Below, one piece after another: positions 26,582-35,802 of a DNA stretch of 64,000 bases. The translations under genes and the position numbers were made by a program. The DNA is taken from the NCBI RefSeq assembly GCF_029338275.1, contig NZ_CP119789.1, positions 1,674,001-1,738,000 on the forward strand. Reading direction: 5' to 3'. This stretch comes from Haloarcula ordinaria (GTDB taxonomy: Archaea > Halobacteriota > Halobacteria > Halobacteriales > Haloarculaceae). The number at the start of each line of letters is the position of its first letter. Positions within the stretch are counted from its first letter, which is position 1. The notes under the pieces were generated by a model. The model was given only the letters and a program-made list of their open reading frames with translations, searched no databases and was not told the origin of the DNA.

Positions 26582-26656
26582 TAGCGGGAGGTAGATTTGA
26601 ACTACCGATCTGCGGGTTATGAGCCCGCCGGAATCTCCTGGCTATCCCATCCCGCT
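26582..26656 (-). tRNA. initiator tRNA-Met (CAU)
   Basis: On the minus strand the 75-base segment folds as a complete tRNA: acceptor AGCGGGA / TCCCGCT, anticodon loop CTCATAA (CAT at 26619-26621) and T-arm GGTAG-TTCAAAT-CTACC. The A1-U72 end pair and three G-C pairs next to the anticodon loop (GGG/CCC) mark the initiator rather than the elongator. CCA is not encoded. There is no intron. A TATA-like CTTAATGAG lies about 30 bases upstream. Confidence 0.95.
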
Positions 26657-26730
26657 ACCTCTCGCTAACCCCGGCCGCTCATTAAGGGTTGTGATTCAGG
26701 CGCCGTCCGTGAATTAGTGACGCGCCACGG

Positions 26731-27210
26731 TCAGTCGCCCTGATGGACCTGCCAGGTGAAGAGACTCTCGAAGACGTAGTTGACCATCATCCCGACACCG
26801 ATGCCGCCGGCTTTGGCCACCAGGAGCCAGAGGTCGACGCCCGCGAACGAGAGCGGGGCGAACAGCAGGCGATAGACGACGACGAAGACGACGAACTGGG
26901 TGGTGCTGCCGCCGGCTCGGACCGCGTGTGACCGGAGGAGCCGGCGGCCGAGCGACCGGTGTTCGCCGTCGGCGTCGAACGTCCAGTTGTCGTTGACAGC
27001 GAACATCACCAGGATCGCCGTCTCGATGCCGACGATGGTGGCGATCTCCGGGAGGACGCCGAACACTTCGGTCAGCACCACGAGTACAGTCGTATCACAG
27101 AGCGCACCGATAACGCCGACCGAGACGAACTGGCCGAAGCGGACGCCCGAGACGAGTGCTTCGAAGCGACTGGGGACCGCTTCACGGAGTCGGGCCAGCG
27201 GGTCGCTCAT
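26731..27210 (-). CDS. GtrA family membrane protein
   Basis: 159 residues from the ATG at 27208-27210. Four helices and FGQFVSVGVIGALCDTTVLV, NDNWTF and the final NYVFESLFTW match GtrA, a family of polyprenyl-phosphate sugar flippases or flippase partners. It overlaps the upstream GT2 gene by ATGA. The pair should make and flip a lipid-linked sugar. Confidence 0.9.
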   Translation of the reverse strand: MSDPLARLREAVPSRFEALVSGVRFGQFVSVGVIGALCDTTVLVVLTEVFGVLPEIATIVGIETAILVMFAVNDNWTFDADGEHRSLGRRLLRSHAVRAGGSTTQFVVFVVVYRLLFAPLSFAGVDLWLLVAKAGGIGVGMMVNYVFESLFTWQVHQGD

Positions 27211-27974
27211 CGCTCCTGCTCGACGAGAGCCGTCGGGTCCTCGCGCCGGGCGGCGATGGCGGTGTGGAACCGACTGTCGCTGAGTTGTTTCGCCCGATGC
27301 CGGGCCGCGAGGAGGGCGCGCAGCAACGCCACCGAGGTCCGGACCGGCGAGACGGTCGACCCGGGCTTGTCCTCCCATTCGATGGGGACCTCGACCACTC
27401 GCTGGTCCAGCGCGCCCGCCATTGCCACCAGTTCGACGTCCCAGGCGAACCCAGGCTCGTAGATGTGCCGACGGACCTGGTCCCAGGCGTCGGCGGTGAT
27501 GGCCTTCGCGCCACACTGGTAATCGTAGAGGTCGACCGCGAGGAGGCGGCCGGCGAGCCAGGCGAAGCCGTCACCGAGGAAGCGGCGAGCGAACGTCTGG
27601 TGGCTGGTGACAACTGAGTCGGGGTGGCGCCGCGACCCGACGGCCAGGTCGCCCTCGCCGCGACGCACGCGGTCGAGGATTCGGTCGAGTGAGTCGACTG
27701 GCGTCGAGGCGTCGGCGTCGGCAAAGACGTACACGTCGGTGTCGAGGCGTTCGAACCCGGCCGTTATCGCCGCCCCCTTCCCCCGGCGGTACGGGACAGT
27801 CTCGATGTCGGCGGGCAGGTCGGCCAGTACGGCAGGGACGCCGTCCCGGGGCGCGTCGAGTTCGACGACGATGGTCGCCGGTGAGAGGTTGTCGTCGATG
27901 GCTTCGACGTACGCCCGCAACTGCTCGACGTCGGGATGGAAGGCCGGAACGACGACGCCGACGGAACGCGACAT
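27207..27974 (-). CDS. GT2 glycosyltransferase (polyprenyl-phosphate sugar synthase type)
   Basis: 255 residues from ATG 27974; upstream frame is non-conserved. GVVVPAFHPD, RRGKGAAITAGF, the metal-binding DADAST and DYQCGAKAIT fit DPM1/DPG-synthase-like enzymes that transfer a sugar from a nucleotide to polyprenyl phosphate at the inner membrane face. It lacks membrane helices of its own; the overlapping GtrA supplies them. Confidence 0.85.
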   Translation of the reverse strand: MSRSVGVVVPAFHPDVEQLRAYVEAIDDNLSPATIVVELDAPRDGVPAVLADLPADIETVPYRRGKGAAITAGFERLDTDVYVFADADASTPVDSLDRILDRVRRGEGDLAVGSRRHPDSVVTSHQTFARRFLGDGFAWLAGRLLAVDLYDYQCGAKAITADAWDQVRRHIYEPGFAWDVELVAMAGALDQRVVEVPIEWEDKPGSTVSPVRTSVALLRALLAARHRAKQLSDSRFHTAIAARREDPTALVEQER

Positions 27975-28072
27975 AGGGTAGGTTCCAGCCCCGGCGAGTA
28001 AAAACAGTTCGAATATGCCACCGTCACCGCGGTGCAAAAGACGTATACGACAGGATTGCGCTCTTTCTACCG

Positions 28073-30388
28073 ATGGAGTACGGGCTCGTTGCGCTCTGGC
28101 TGGTCCTCTACCTGTTGTTGCTCTACACCGGCGGGACGATTGCAGCGACCCTCTTTCCACGATTCGCCGACCGCGGCGTGACCTTCGGCGTTCCGGTGGC
28201 CGTCGCTATCCTGTGGCTGGCGACGTACTTCTTCGGTCGCCTCTCGCTCACTCTGGGCGTCTGGGCCGGCCTCGTCGCGCTGGTCGCGACCGCTATCGGC
28301 CTGACCTACCGAGGTGTCTCGGTCGACGGCCGCCAGTACGCCGAGGCGGCCGTCGTGTTCACGGTCGGGTTCCTGTTGGTCGTCTGGATTCGCGCCCTGG
28401 ACCCCGCCATCATCTCGCTGGGCGGTGAGAAGTTCCTCGACTTCGGCCTGTTGCAGTCGCTGTTGCGGGCCGACAGCCTCCCGCTGGAGGACATGTGGTT
28501 CGCCGGCGAACCCGTCGCGTACTACTACGGCGGTCACCTCGCCGCGTCGATACTGGCCCGGCTCACCGGCACGCCCGGCCAGTTCGCGTACAACCTCGCG
28601 CTCGCGGGATTCTACGCGACGCTCGTCACCGCGGCGTACGGACTCGCGGGGGCAATCGCCGCCGACCGTGGTATCCCGCGCCGCCTCGCTGCGGGACTGG
28701 GCGCGTTCTTCGTGGGGTTCGCGAGCAACCTCTCGACGCCGGCGCAGTTCGTCGTCTGGCTGTTGCCCGGTGGGCTCCGCCAGTCGGTCATCGATGCCGC
28801 GAACTACGATCCCCAGGGACTCGCGAACGGCCCCGACGAGTTCAGTTACTGGGACGCGAGCCGTGTCATCACCGACGAGGCGAGCGACTTCGCCACCTAC
28901 GAGCCGTCGGCGGCCTTCGTCATCGACGAGTTCCCGCTGTTCGCCTGGCTCAACGGCGACCTCCACGCGCACATGATGAGTACGGGGTTCCTGTTGCTCG
29001 TCGCTGCCCTCTGTTTCAGTTACTTTCAGACGCCCGACTCCGAACGCCGGCGGCGACTCGCGCTCCTGTTCGGCGCGGTTCCGGCGGTCGGTGGCATCGT
29101 CGCCGTGACCAGCACGTGGTCGTTCCCGTCGGTCGGCGGCCTCGTCTTCCTGACCGTCGCCGTGGCGCCGGCCGACCCCGCCTCGCTGCTCCCGGCCGGT
29201 GTTCGGGACCGCGCTCAAACGAGGGGGCTCACGCGGGAAGCGGTCAGAATCGCGCTCGCGCTCGCCATCGCCGGCGGCGTCCTGCTCGTCGGCCTGCTCT
29301 GGTCGCTCCCGTTCTGGTTGGGGCCAGCCAGCGGCCGGGAGATAGCCGTCCTCCCGGACCGTATCTCCCTCGTGGAACTGCTCTCGGTCCACGGCCTGTT
29401 CGTGGTCCCGTTCGCGCTGTACCTCTACGCACGACTCGGCCGTGGCATCGGGACCGCCCGCGAGCGAGTCGTCGGCGCGGCCACGCTCGGACTCGTCGCC
29501 GTCGCGGCCCTGCTGGACGCCGCTGCAGTGGGCGTCCTCGTCCCGATTCTCGTCGGCACGTGGCTCCTCTCGCGCTCGCCGGTGCTCGAACGAACCGTCG
29601 CTGCCGTGCCCGCGCTGGCCGACGGCGGAGACCGGCCGCTCGGGTTCGAGGCGGTGCTGGTTCTCGCCGGGGCCGGCCTCGTCCTGCTCGTCGAGTTCGT
29701 CTTCGTCCGGGAGAACATCGGCCGGATGAACACCGTGTTCAAGACGTACATGCAGGTGTGGATTCTCTGGGGAGTCGCCGTGGGGCCGGTGCTCGCCTGG
29801 CTGCTGACTCGCTGGCGACCCGGCAGTTCCGACGCCCAGCACTGGGTCCGGCCGGCGACGACAGTGTTCGTCACGTTGCTAGTCCTCTCGACGTCGCTGT
29901 ACGGCGCGTTCGCCCTCGCGAACCACGCCGAGCGGGCGGGCGACGCGACGCTCGACGGCCTCGACCACTTAGAGCGGACCCACCCCGGAGAAGCGCCCGC
30001 CATCCGGTGGCTCGCCAGCCTCGACGGCCGGCCGACGATAGTCACGGCTGCGCCCGCCAGCTACGGGTGGGACCCGGGGAACGGTGAGGGGGCGAGCGCC
30101 CCGGCGAGTCTGACCGGTATCCCCACCGTCGCCGGGTGGAACCACGAGGCACAGTACCGCTCCCAGTCGGCGTACGACACGCGCGTCGCGGCCGTTCGGA
30201 CCATCTACACCGGCAGCGCAGACGAGCAGATTCGGCTGCTCAGGGCCTACGACGTCCGCTACGTCTACGTCGGGCCGGCCGAGCGCAACCGCTACGGGGA
30301 CGTGACGGTCGACCACCTCTCGGGCGTGACGGTGGCGAAGCGCGCCGGTGACGTGGTTATCTATCGCGTCCACCCGGAGCAACTGTAA
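28073..30388 (+). CDS. DUF2298 (Chlor_Arch_YYY) membrane protein
   Basis: 771 residues with about 14-18 helices. The motif VAYYYGGHLAASILARLTG gives the YYY domain its name; FLDFGLLQSLLRADSLPLEDMW precedes it and a NGDLHAHMM motif follows near residue 300. A soluble C-terminal domain of about 130 residues includes GWNHEAQYRSQ and RAYDVRYVYVG. The family is seen in Chloroflexi and archaea and probably acts in lipid-linked glycan transfer, but no activity is proven. It lies divergent to the GT2/GtrA pair. Confidence 0.88.
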   Translation: MEYGLVALWLVLYLLLLYTGGTIAATLFPRFADRGVTFGVPVAVAILWLATYFFGRLSLTLGVWAGLVALVATAIGLTYRGVSVDGRQYAEAAVVFTVGFLLVVWIRALDPAIISLGGEKFLDFGLLQSLLRADSLPLEDMWFAGEPVAYYYGGHLAASILARLTGTPGQFAYNLALAGFYATLVTAAYGLAGAIAADRGIPRRLAAGLGAFFVGFASNLSTPAQFVVWLLPGGLRQSVIDAANYDPQGLANGPDEFSYWDASRVITDEASDFATYEPSAAFVIDEFPLFAWLNGDLHAHMMSTGFLLLVAALCFSYFQTPDSERRRRLALLFGAVPAVGGIVAVTSTWSFPSVGGLVFLTVAVAPADPASLLPAGVRDRAQTRGLTREAVRIALALAIAGGVLLVGLLWSLPFWLGPASGREIAVLPDRISLVELLSVHGLFVVPFALYLYARLGRGIGTARERVVGAATLGLVAVAALLDAAAVGVLVPILVGTWLLSRSPVLERTVAAVPALADGGDRPLGFEAVLVLAGAGLVLLVEFVFVRENIGRMNTVFKTYMQVWILWGVAVGPVLAWLLTRWRPGSSDAQHWVRPATTVFVTLLVLSTSLYGAFALANHAERAGDATLDGLDHLERTHPGEAPAIRWLASLDGRPTIVTAAPASYGWDPGNGEGASAPASLTGIPTVAGWNHEAQYRSQSAYDTRVAAVRTIYTGSADEQIRLLRAYDVRYVYVGPAERNRYGDVTVDHLSGVTVAKRAGDVVIYRVHPEQL

Positions 30389-30413
30389 CGGAAAGAACTG
30401 GGCGGCTTCGGTG

Positions 30414-30686
30414 TCAGGTTTCGCCTGGCTGTGCGCCGCGCTCTCGGAGCACGGTGACGCCCTCGGCTTCGATGTCCTCGGTGTCGAGGTGCATCGGGAT
30501 GTAGTCCTGCTTCTCGAAGGTCTCTTCCTCGTCCTCGCTCCCGATGGTACACCAGAGTTGCGGGCGGTCGGGGCCGTGCCAGTCACCCTGCCGGGCGACG
30601 GCGAACACCTCGTACTCCTCGCCGTCGTACTCGATGCGGCCACCCTTCCGGAGGCCGGGGTCCCCGTGGATGATGAGTTTCTTCAT
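30414..30686 (-). CDS. HAH_0734 family protein
   Basis: 90 residues. It begins MKKLIIHGDPGLRKGGRIEY, the signature of a small haloarchaeal family of unknown function named after a Haloarcula gene. It is acidic and soluble with no zinc motif. Single-gene unit with a TATA-like TTCTAAGT about 25 bases upstream. Confidence 0.8.
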   Translation of the reverse strand: MKKLIIHGDPGLRKGGRIEYDGEEYEVFAVARQGDWHGPDRPQLWCTIGSEDEEETFEKQDYIPMHLDTEDIEAEGVTVLRERGAQPGET

Positions 30687-30830
30687 GGGGACGGCTTCGG
30701 AAACGGCGTACTTAGAAATGTCGAAGGCGAGTTTATCACGATTCGGTTTCCATAGCGGACAGATAGCGAGACACCCGCGCGGCCGGTATAAGTAGCATAA
30801 CTATGACGGTATCGGTGGGAGGAGAACGTT

Positions 30831-31811
30831 GTGAATTACAAGAGTATCGCTGACCTTAGCGAAGACACTCACCGGTTTGCTCGCGACCACCCGATTGACG
30901 TTGACCTCGTAGTCGGTATTCCGCGGAGCGGTCTCCTGGCCGCGAACTTGCTCTGTCTCTACCTCGATGTCCCGATGACGGACGTCGAGGGGCTCTGTGA
31001 GGGGCGGCTGATCGGGACCGGTAATCGGTACAAGGACGATGAGTCGCTCCGTGACCTCACCTCCGTGCTCGTCATGGATGACTCCGTGAGGACGGGCCGT
31101 CAGATGACGGAAACGCGGAGTCGACTCGACGAACTGGACCTCCCGTTCGATATCTCGTACGGTGCGATATACGTCTCTCGGGAGGGGCACAAGTACGTCG
31201 ATTACTGGGGTGAGATGGTCCCCAAACCGCGCGTCTTCGAGTGGAACATCACGCATCATCCGATATTGGAGCACTCGTGTGTGGACATCGACGGCGTCCT
31301 CTGTCGAGATCCGACACCGGAGGAGAACGACGACGGAGAGCGATATCTCGAGTTTCTCGCAGACGTCGAGCCGAACATCATTCCGAACCAGCAGATCGGA
31401 CACCTCGTCACGAGCAGACTGGAGAAGTACCGGCCGGAGACTGAGCGGTGGTTGGACGAGCACGGGGTCCAGTACGACACGCTCGTGATGATGGACCTTC
31501 CGACCAAGGAGGCGAGGCAGGAACAGGGGGACCACGTACAGCACAAGGCGGCGGTGTACAACACGACGGACGCGTCGCTCTTCATCGAAAGCAGTCAGCG
31601 GCAAGCCAGGGGAATCGCCCGGCGGACGGGTAGGCCGGTGTTCTGTTACGAGACCAGGGAGATGATCCGACCCAACCGAGCGAAACGAACGCACTTGAAG
31701 GCCCAGCAGTACGCATCGCGGTTCAGAGAGAACCCCACGTCGTTCTCCCTGAAGGCCGTGAAACACCTGTACTACGTCGGCCACAACTACGTTTCCGCCA
31801 GGACCCAGTAA
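30831..31811 (+). CDS. phosphoribosyltransferase fused to a HAD-like domain
   Basis: 326 residues. The N-terminal domain (1-130) is a PRTase fold: DLVVGIPRSGLLAANLL and the PRPP loop VLVMDDSVRTGRQM. The C-terminal domain (about 145-240) is HAD-like: VDIDGVLCRDPTPEEN (DxD), a later TSR-like motif (LVTSRLEKYRPE) and a Lys-containing helix. Both may be active; substrate is unknown. The GTG start at 30831 is set by a strong Shine-Dalgarno GGGAGGAG 7 bases upstream, unlike its mostly leaderless neighbours, and TATAAG lies at 30786-30791. Codon use is less GC-rich than nearby genes, suggesting acquisition. Confidence 0.8.
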   Translation: MNYKSIADLSEDTHRFARDHPIDVDLVVGIPRSGLLAANLLCLYLDVPMTDVEGLCEGRLIGTGNRYKDDESLRDLTSVLVMDDSVRTGRQMTETRSRLDELDLPFDISYGAIYVSREGHKYVDYWGEMVPKPRVFEWNITHHPILEHSCVDIDGVLCRDPTPEENDDGERYLEFLADVEPNIIPNQQIGHLVTSRLEKYRPETERWLDEHGVQYDTLVMMDLPTKEARQEQGDHVQHKAAVYNTTDASLFIESSQRQARGIARRTGRPVFCYETREMIRPNRAKRTHLKAQQYASRFRENPTSFSLKAVKHLYYVGHNYVSARTQ

Positions 31812-31864
31812 CGTGTCACTGGGAGGAAAAAGCGACACGGCAGCCGTTCCAGAGCGTACCGATG

Positions 31865-31894
31865 CGTGCGTGAACGGACACCAAACCACGCACG
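31865..31894. repeat. perfect 8-bp inverted repeat (stem-loop)
   Basis: CGTGCGTG (31865-31872) and CACGCACG (31887-31894) form an 8-bp stem with a 14-base loop. It lies between the PRTase gene and the TATA box of the ribosomal operon (TTTTAAG, about 31919-31925). It may end or stabilise the upstream transcript, or bind a regulator. Confidence 0.45.
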
Positions 31895-31961
31895 GCGGCC
31901 CGACTCCGAACCAAACGGGTTTTAAGCAGTCACGCCAAATCGCTCCGTAAGGTCGATATCT

Positions 31962-32240
31962 ATGGAGATGCCGAGACGCTTTAACACGTACTGTCCGCAC
32001 TGTAACGAGCACAACGAACACGAGGTCGAGAAGGTCCGCACCGGCCGCGAGACCGGGATGAAGTGGATCGACCGCCAGCGCAAGCGCAACTCCGGTATCG
32101 GGAACGACGGCAAGTTCTCGAAGGTCCCCGGTGGCGACAAGCCCACCAAGAAGACGGACCTGAAGTACCGCTGCTCGGAGTGTGGGAAGGCCCACCTCCG
32201 CGAGGGATGGCGCGCCGGCCGACTCACCTTCCAGGAGTAA
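31962..32240 (+). CDS. rpl44e: 50S ribosomal protein L44e
   Basis: 92 residues, full length. Zinc-ribbon cysteines CPHC and CSEC and the [20 protein letters not shown] loop are typical. It binds at the E-site region of the large subunit. First gene of the L44e-S27e-aIF2a-Nop10-PAC2 cluster conserved in Euryarchaeota. A TATA-like TTTTAAG about 40 bases upstream is its promoter. Confidence 0.97.
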   Translation: MEMPRRFNTYCPHCNEHNEHEVEKVRTGRETGMKWIDRQRKRNSGIGNDGKFSKVPGGDKPTKKTDLKYRCSECGKAHLREGWRAGRLTFQE

Positions 32241-32242
32241 GC

Positions 32243-32416
32243 ATGGCAGGAAGCTTCATCACCGTCGCCTGTCCGGACTGCGAGAACGAACAGACCATCT
32301 TCGAGAAGGCCGCCAGCGAGGTCTCGTGTGCCGTCTGTGGCCACACCCTCGCCCGCCCGACCGGCGGGAAAGCCGACATCGAAGGCGAAGTGACCGCCGT
32401 CGTCGAGGCACGATAG
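32243..32416 (+). CDS. rps27e: 30S ribosomal protein S27e
   Basis: 57 residues, ATG 32243. Zinc ribbon CPDC...CAVC with [12 protein letters not shown] at the end is diagnostic. It starts two bases after the rpl44e stop and ends just before tif2a. Confidence 0.96.
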   Translation: MAGSFITVACPDCENEQTIFEKAASEVSCAVCGHTLARPTGGKADIEGEVTAVVEAR

Positions 32417-32417
32417 G

Positions 32418-33218
32418 ATGAAATACAGCGGCTGGCCAGAGCCCAGCGAACTCGTCGTCGGGAAGATAGACGAGATAGAGGACTTCGGCGTGTTCGTCGA
32501 CTTAGAGGAGTACGAGGGCAAGCGCGGGCTCTGTCACGTCTCCGAGGTCGCGAGCGGGTGGATCAAGAACGTCCGCGACCACGTCAACGAGGGCCAAACG
32601 GTCGTCGCCAAAGTCCTAGACGTCGACGAGAGCGCCCAGCAGATCGACCTCTCGATAAAGGACGTCAACGACCACCAGCGAAAGGAGAAGATCCAGGAGT
32701 GGAAAAACGAGCAGAAGGCCGACAACTGGATGGAACTGGCCTTCGGCGAGAACCTGGACGACGAGACGTACGGGGCCATCGCGAACGCCCTGCTCGCCGA
32801 GTTCGGGTCGCTGTACGACGGCTTCGAGGCGGCGGCCATCCACGGCGAGAGCGCCCTCGAGGAGACCGACCTCGACGACGACGACGTCGAGGCCATCGTC
32901 GAGACGGCGCGCAACAACGTCTCGGTGCCCTACGTCAACGTCACCGGCTACGTCGACCTCCGCTGTCCGACCAGCGACGGCGTCGACGTCATCAAGGATG
33001 CGCTGAAGGCCGCCGAGGGCAACGGCGAGGTGCCCGAGGAGATCGAACTCGAAGTGACCTACGTCGGGTCCCCCGAGTACCGCATCCAGGTGCGAGCGCC
33101 CGACTACAAGACCGCCGAGGGCGAACTCGAGGAGAGTGCGGACCGGGCTCGAGTCGTCGTCGAGGAACAGGGCGGTTCCGCCGAGTTCCACCGCGAGCGC
33201 CACGAAGACGACGAGTAG
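32418..33218 (+). CDS. tif2a: translation initiation factor aIF2 subunit alpha
   Basis: 266 residues. An N-terminal S1 domain ([29 protein letters not shown]), a helical middle and a C-terminal alpha-beta domain ([20 protein letters not shown]) are in the expected order. It forms the aIF2 heterotrimer that delivers initiator tRNA. The C-terminal tail is acidic, as usual in haloarchaea. Confidence 0.96.
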   Translation: MKYSGWPEPSELVVGKIDEIEDFGVFVDLEEYEGKRGLCHVSEVASGWIKNVRDHVNEGQTVVAKVLDVDESAQQIDLSIKDVNDHQRKEKIQEWKNEQKADNWMELAFGENLDDETYGAIANALLAEFGSLYDGFEAAAIHGESALEETDLDDDDVEAIVETARNNVSVPYVNVTGYVDLRCPTSDGVDVIKDALKAAEGNGEVPEEIELEVTYVGSPEYRIQVRAPDYKTAEGELEESADRARVVVEEQGGSAEFHRERHEDDE

Positions 33219-33222
33219 GGCG

Positions 33223-33405
33223 ATGAAGTCCGACATCCGGACGTGTTCGGACTGGGAGACGGCACACGACCGCCCAGTGTACACGCTCGCCGAGACGTGC
33301 CCCGACTGCGGTGCCGAGGCGGTAAACAGCGCCCCGGCGCCGTTCGACGCCACCGACCGATACGGCGAGTATCGACGTTCTCTTAAGCGCCGCCGCCGGG
33401 AATAG
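33223..33405 (+). CDS. nop10: Nop10, H/ACA ribonucleoprotein subunit
   Basis: 60 residues from ATG 33223. CSDW and CPDC zinc ligands, YTLAETCPDCG and APAPFDATDRYGEYRR match archaeal Nop10. It works with Cbf5, Gar1 and L7Ae in RNA-guided pseudouridylation. Its presence shows the host has the machinery that a candidate H/ACA-like RNA at 10701 would need. Confidence 0.95.
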   Translation: MKSDIRTCSDWETAHDRPVYTLAETCPDCGAEAVNSAPAPFDATDRYGEYRRSLKRRRRE

Positions 33406-33410
33406 AGGGT

Positions 33411-34169
33411 ATGGACGAATTCGACATCGAGGCGCTGGCCGACCCGGCGCTCGAGGACCCGGTACTGGTCGAGGGGCTGCCCGGCGTGGGCCACGTCGGC
33501 AAACTCGCCGCCGAGCACTTGCTCGAGGAACTGGAGAGCGAACTCGTTCGGCGGGTCTACTCGACGCACTTCCCGCCGCAGGTCACCATCGACGAGGGCC
33601 GAGCCCGACTGGCCGCTGCCGAGTTCCACGCGGTCACCCCCGAGGAGGGCCAGGACCTGCTCGTCCTCACCGGTGACCACCAGGCACAGGACAACCAGGG
33701 CCACTACGGCCTGACCGACACGTTCCTCGACATCGCCGAGGCGTTCGGTGTCGGCCGGGTGTTCGCGCTCGGGGGCGTGCCGACGGGCGAGCTCATCGAG
33801 GAGTACGACGTGCTGGGCGCGTCGACGACGGACGCGTTCGCCGACGAGCTCGAGGACGCCGGCGTCGAGTTCCGCGAGGACGAACCCGCGGGCGGCATCG
33901 TCGGCGTGTCGGGCCTCCTGCTCGGCCTGTCCGAGCGCCGTGACATCCCCGCGACCTGTCTCATGGGCGAGACCTCCGGCTACCTCGTCGACCCCAAGAG
34001 CGCACAGGCCGTCCTCGAGGTCCTCCAGGAGATCATCGGCTTCGACGTCGACTATGCGTCGCTGGAGGAACGAGCCGACGAGATGGAAGAGGTCGTCCGC
34101 AAGATCCAGGAGATGGAACAGCAGAACGCGCCCGCCCCGTCCGACGAGGACCTCCGCTACATCGGGTGA
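33411..34169 (+). CDS. PAC2 family protein (proteasome assembly chaperone-like)
   Basis: 252 residues. VLVEGLPGVGHVGKLAAEHL, HYGLTDTFLDIAEAFGV and LMGETSGYLVDPKSAQAVL match the archaeal PAC2 family. The last 30 residues are a charged coiled-coil-like helix (EEVVRKIQEMEQQN). Related archaeal proteins act as proteasome assembly factors or ATP-independent chaperones. Last gene in the ribosomal cluster. Confidence 0.9.
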   Translation: MDEFDIEALADPALEDPVLVEGLPGVGHVGKLAAEHLLEELESELVRRVYSTHFPPQVTIDEGRARLAAAEFHAVTPEEGQDLLVLTGDHQAQDNQGHYGLTDTFLDIAEAFGVGRVFALGGVPTGELIEEYDVLGASTTDAFADELEDAGVEFREDEPAGGIVGVSGLLLGLSERRDIPATCLMGETSGYLVDPKSAQAVLEVLQEIIGFDVDYASLEERADEMEEVVRKIQEMEQQNAPAPSDEDLRYIG

Positions 34170-34293
34170 TGCTTCACGGCAGTCCCAATTTGAGAGTATT
34201 CAGTCTCCCCTGATACCCAATCTGTCACGAACGGACTGCCGGGAGTATGGTGCGAGCGAGAATTTCTTTACCACTCACGTCCAACAGGCGTTC

Positions 34294-34893
34294 GTGCAGA
34301 GCGCATTGGGGACGTTACCACATTGGCTCGTCACGGGACTCCTGCTCGGCGGCGGGTGTAGCCTGGCCGCCGCCGTCGTCTTCGTGGCCGCCGACCGCCT
34401 GTTCCCGACCGAGCAACCGGCCCGCCGGATGCACGACAGCGGCGAGACCAAGCGCCGGACCGAGCTCCGCGAGTACCTGCGGGCCATCGACGAGCAGTTC
34501 GCCGAGAACCACTTCGTCGAGGGGCAACACGTCGCCTTCTACCTGCCCAAACGGGACGTCGCCATCACCTTCGACGCCCGGGCGTACTACCGCATCGAGC
34601 GCTCGCCGACGATTCCGGTGCTCGTCGAACACGAGATGCCCGGCGTACAGCTGGGCGCCCGCCTCCCGTTCGACGTGCCGGAGGTCAACCTCGGACCGGA
34701 CCCGGTAGAACAGGTCCACCCGACGGTCCAGGCCTTCGCCGAGCTCGGGCTCCAGCAGACCGCGACCATCGACGAGGTGAAGTCGGCCTACCGGAGTCGC
34801 GTCAAGGAGGTCCACCCGGACCACGGCGGCGACGAGGCCGACTTCAAGCGCGTCCGTGAGGCGTACACGACGGCCAAACAGCACGCCTCGTAG
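34294..34893 (+). CDS. membrane-anchored J-domain protein
   Basis: 199 residues from GTG 34294, chosen because a TATA-like ATTTCTTTACC lies about 27 bases upstream. One N-terminal helix (LVTGLLLGGGCSLAAAVVFV) is followed by a soluble region and a C-terminal J domain (about 150-199) with the essential HPD in VKEVHPDHGG. It should stimulate DnaK at the membrane. There is no Gly/Phe or zinc domain, so it is not DnaJ itself. Confidence 0.82.
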   Translation: MQSALGTLPHWLVTGLLLGGGCSLAAAVVFVAADRLFPTEQPARRMHDSGETKRRTELREYLRAIDEQFAENHFVEGQHVAFYLPKRDVAITFDARAYYRIERSPTIPVLVEHEMPGVQLGARLPFDVPEVNLGPDPVEQVHPTVQAFAELGLQQTATIDEVKSAYRSRVKEVHPDHGGDEADFKRVREAYTTAKQHAS

Positions 34894-35727
34894 TCAGGGC
34901 TCGGGCGAGGGGTAGTTCCCGATGCCAGTCTCGGTGTGTCCCGTCGCCGTGACCCAGCCGTCCTGTGGTCCCGTGGCCGAGACGCGGACCCGGTCCTGGT
35001 AGCTGTTGCCCGTCCAGCCGCCGGTGAACCACTCGTTAGTCCCGTAGGCCGATATGGTGGCGTCGACCTGCGCGTCGTCGCTTGTCTCGTAGGACAGGTA
35101 CGCCGGCGCGTCGTACCCAAAGCAGGCTGCCTCGTCCCGATACGGCACGGTACACTCGGTCAATTCGCGGGTCACGCCTTCACCGTAGAGCGTCGGGGAG
35201 GTACCGACCGGGTCACGCGTCTCGATGGGGTACGTCGCGTCGAGGACCACCGTCGTGGACACCGTCCGTCGGTCGCGCTTCGCGTGGTCCGGGTCGTCCG
35301 GGTCGTACTCGGATTCGGATATCTCCTCCTGACGACCGAGGCCGTCTTCCTCGACGTAGCGGAAGTAGCGCGTCTCGACGGTGAACTGCTCGGCCGTGAG
35401 TTCGAGCATAGGGCCGTACTCGGTGTCGACCACCGACGCGCTGAACGCCCCGGTTGCCGTCCGGTTCGTCCCCATCCTGCTCGAGTCGAACTGTGTCTCG
35501 AGGGTTCCGTTCGGCGCGATTTCGTCGGCATCGACCGCGGAACTGCCGTCCTGCATCGGCAGGGGGACGCGAACCGTCACGTTCTCCAGCGTCTCGTTGG
35601 CGTCGATACCCACGCTGTACTCGTAGGAGCTCGAGAGACTGTCCGGGTTCGTCGCGAAGAACGAACAGCCGGCGGTCACGGCGAGGCAGGCGACGAGCAG
35701 GAGGGTGAGTGGTGCTTTTGCGGGCAT
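34894..35727 (-). CDS. hypothetical lipoprotein
   Basis: 277 residues with a lipobox signal peptide (LLLVACLAVTAGC), so anchored by a lipid outside the membrane. The mature domain is beta-rich with many N-x-T sites (ETLENVTVRV). I do not recognise the family. It converges on the J-domain gene with no gap. Confidence 0.75.
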   Translation of the reverse strand: MPAKAPLTLLLVACLAVTAGCSFFATNPDSLSSSYEYSVGIDANETLENVTVRVPLPMQDGSSAVDADEIAPNGTLETQFDSSRMGTNRTATGAFSASVVDTEYGPMLELTAEQFTVETRYFRYVEEDGLGRQEEISESEYDPDDPDHAKRDRRTVSTTVVLDATYPIETRDPVGTSPTLYGEGVTRELTECTVPYRDEAACFGYDAPAYLSYETSDDAQVDATISAYGTNEWFTGGWTGNSYQDRVRVSATGPQDGWVTATGHTETGIGNYPSPEP

Positions 35728-35802
35728 GGCGACACGTTCGGTTCGGTGGCGTGAATTGACAGCCAGTCTACATAGGTGTTCGGTTCCGGGCGTCGTGTCC
35801 GG

